The notes under the pieces were generated by a model. It was not told the origin of the DNA. It did no database searches and saw nothing but the letters and a program-made list of their open reading frames with translations. Positions 25,016-25,805 of a stretch of DNA of 25,805 nt are shown here, one piece after another; position 1 is the first letter of the stretch, and every line of letters begins with the position of its first letter. Origin of the DNA: a virus. Position numbers and translations under genes: made by a program. The DNA is taken from positions 1 through 25,805 of the IMG/VR virus record IMGVR_UViG_3300017917_000553; one strand, given 5' to 3'.

Positions 25016-25020
25016 TTTTT

Positions 25021-25024
25021 CTCC
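25021..25024 (-). promoter_or_regulatory. Ribosome binding site deciding the gp26 start
   Basis: GGAG on the minus strand, 5 bases before the ATG at 25015. It would fall inside the coding region if the longer start at 25045 were used, so it favours the shorter protein. Confidence 0.7.
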
Positions 25025-25033
25025 AAATAAATA
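25025..25033 (+). promoter_or_regulatory. Putative late promoter for the tape-measure gene
   Basis: AAATAAATA on the plus strand, 52 bases before the ATG at 25086. It matches the motif upstream of gp6 exactly, including the following C. It is a weaker match to the T4 core than the opposing site at 25049. Confidence 0.4.
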
Positions 25034-25048
25034 CATTATCGACAACGG

Positions 25049-25056
25049 TATTTATA
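25049..25056 (-). promoter_or_regulatory. Putative late promoter of gp26
   Basis: The minus strand reads TATAAATA, an exact match to the T4 late promoter core, 33 bases before the gp26 ATG. This is the best late-promoter match in the window. Confidence 0.7.
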
Positions 25057-25085
25057 TACGTAGTTTTCACCTAAAAAATTAAAAT

Positions 25086-25805
25086 ATGGCACAACCTGTA
25101 TTAGTAGACATCCCTGGAATTGGCACAGTTGAAGCCAAGAATGCCGCATCTGAACATACTCTTAATGAAATACTTAAGATAATGAAGAAGTACGAAAAGC
25201 AAAAATTAGGCGGCGGCGGAGGTAAAGACGAAAAGAAAGGTGGCGGTGGTGGAGACAAAAATAAAAAACCCACTGCTGAAGACAAAAAAGAAGAAGAAGA
25301 AAAGAAAAAATCAACTTCGTTGTTGTCCAAGATGGGCAGCACAGTCAAAGGAGTTACAGGTGGACTAGTAGGACTTGGTGAAGGAATTACTGAAGTAATT
25401 TCTAAATTTGCCAATGTAGGTGATAGTTTAACTAGTGCTGCAGGAATATTTTCAAAGATACCATTGGTAGGCGGCGCATTCGCTGCCGTAGCGGGCGCAG
25501 CTGAATCGGTTACAAAAAGTTTCCAAGATGCTGCTTCATCAGGAGCAACGTTCGGCGGTAGTGTAAACAGATTCGCAGGAGCTGCCAGTGCTGCTGGTAT
25601 GACTATGGAACAGTTTGGTAGTTTCCTTAGAGGCAATACAGAAGCATTGATTGGTTTCGGTGGAACTACAGAAGAAGGTGCTAAAAGATTTACACAGGTT
25701 TCTAAAGCAGTAAGGGCTACATCGTCAGACTTATATGCATTAGGTTACGGAACAAAAGAAATTAATCAAGGTATTGCCAACTACGGTAAACTGTTAAGAA
25801 CACAG
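25086..25805 (+). CDS. Probable tape-measure protein (gp29 position), 3' end outside the window
   Basis: The frame is open for 240 codons from the ATG at 25086 to the right edge. The first 45 residues are mixed (MAQPVLVDIPGIGTVEAKNA), then a Gly/Lys/Glu-rich low-complexity stretch at about 38-78. Next comes a long Ala/Gly/Ser-rich helical region with hydrophobic segments (GSTVKGVTGGLVGLGEGITE, IPLVGGAFAAVAGAAESV) and FAGAASAAGMTMEQFGSFLR. That texture, and the location head-to-head with gp26, fit the tail-length ruler threaded through the tube; in T4 gene 29 lies in the same hub cluster as 26 and 51. No motif is diagnostic, so an internal virion protein remains possible. There is no strong ribosome site. 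A long minus-strand open frame across it is an antisense shadow. Confidence 0.7.
   Translation, partial: MAQPVLVDIPGIGTVEAKNAASEHTLNEILKIMKKYEKQKLGGGGGKDEKKGGGGGDKNKKPTAEDKKEEEEKKKSTSLLSKMGSTVKGVTGGLVGLGEGITEVISKFANVGDSLTSAAGIFSKIPLVGGAFAAVAGAAESVTKSFQDAASSGATFGGSVNRFAGAASAAGMTMEQFGSFLRGNTEALIGFGGTTEEGAKRFTQVSKAVRATSSDLYALGYGTKEINQGIANYGKLLRTQ

Noticed and set aside
25079-25636. A 185-codon minus-strand open frame
   Set aside because: It is antisense to the tape-measure-like gene; its Pro/Ser/Ala runs are the complement of Gly/Lys/Ala codons, and it has no ribosome site or family pattern.
1-25805. CRISPR array, insertion sequence or prophage attachment site
   Set aside because: No regularly spaced direct repeats, transposase gene, terminal inverted repeats flanked by target duplications, or integrase were seen.

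Overview
The window is part of the genome of a contractile-tailed, T4-like myovirus. The evidence is a set of T4-type genes that can be recognised from their translations: baseplate wedge gp6, gp25 and gp53, spike gp5, hub-associated gp26, late sigma factor gp55, and the recombination pair gp47/gp46. The DNA is AT-rich. The protein style (very long baseplate proteins, a gp5 without lysozyme, Ala/Gly-rich structural proteins) is closer to marine or freshwater cyanophage- and pelagiphage-type T4 relatives than to coliphage T4. The host cannot be read from the sequence.

Layout. (1) 1-15848, minus strand: a tightly packed tail/baseplate block. In transcription order it holds a tail-tube cap or initiator protein (gp48/gp54-like), gp53, a large hub protein (gp27-like candidate), spike gp5, gp25, gp6, and a giant structural protein of more than 2150 residues that runs off the left edge. 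(2) 15930-20315, plus strand: a regulatory and DNA-metabolism block with gp55 (late sigma), gp47 and gp46 (Mre11/Rad50-type nuclease), a small conserved-looking basic protein, and a GIY-YIG nuclease-like protein. (3) 20316-20832: about 517 bases with no convincing gene. It is rich in perfect hairpins and ends in a terminator-like hairpin, and is the best candidate here for an undescribed structured RNA. (4) 20833-23935, plus strand: three overlapping genes for low-complexity, probably virion-associated proteins whose N-termini resemble one another and carry possible prohead-protease sites. (5) 23937-25015, minus strand: gp26 and a small partner. (6) 25086 onward, plus strand: the start of a probable tape-measure protein, cut by the right edge.

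How it works together. Short A/T octamers resembling the T4 late promoter core (TATAAATA and close variants) lie in front of the structural transcription units at 9856, 15876, 20792, 25025 and 25049. The window also encodes gp55, the sigma-like factor that reads such sites in T4. This suggests a late regulon in which gp55 turns on tail genes on both strands. gp46/gp47 would serve recombination-dependent replication. Genes inside each block overlap by 1 or 4 bases (TAATG, ATGA) or are separated by a few bases, as expected for translationally coupled operons.
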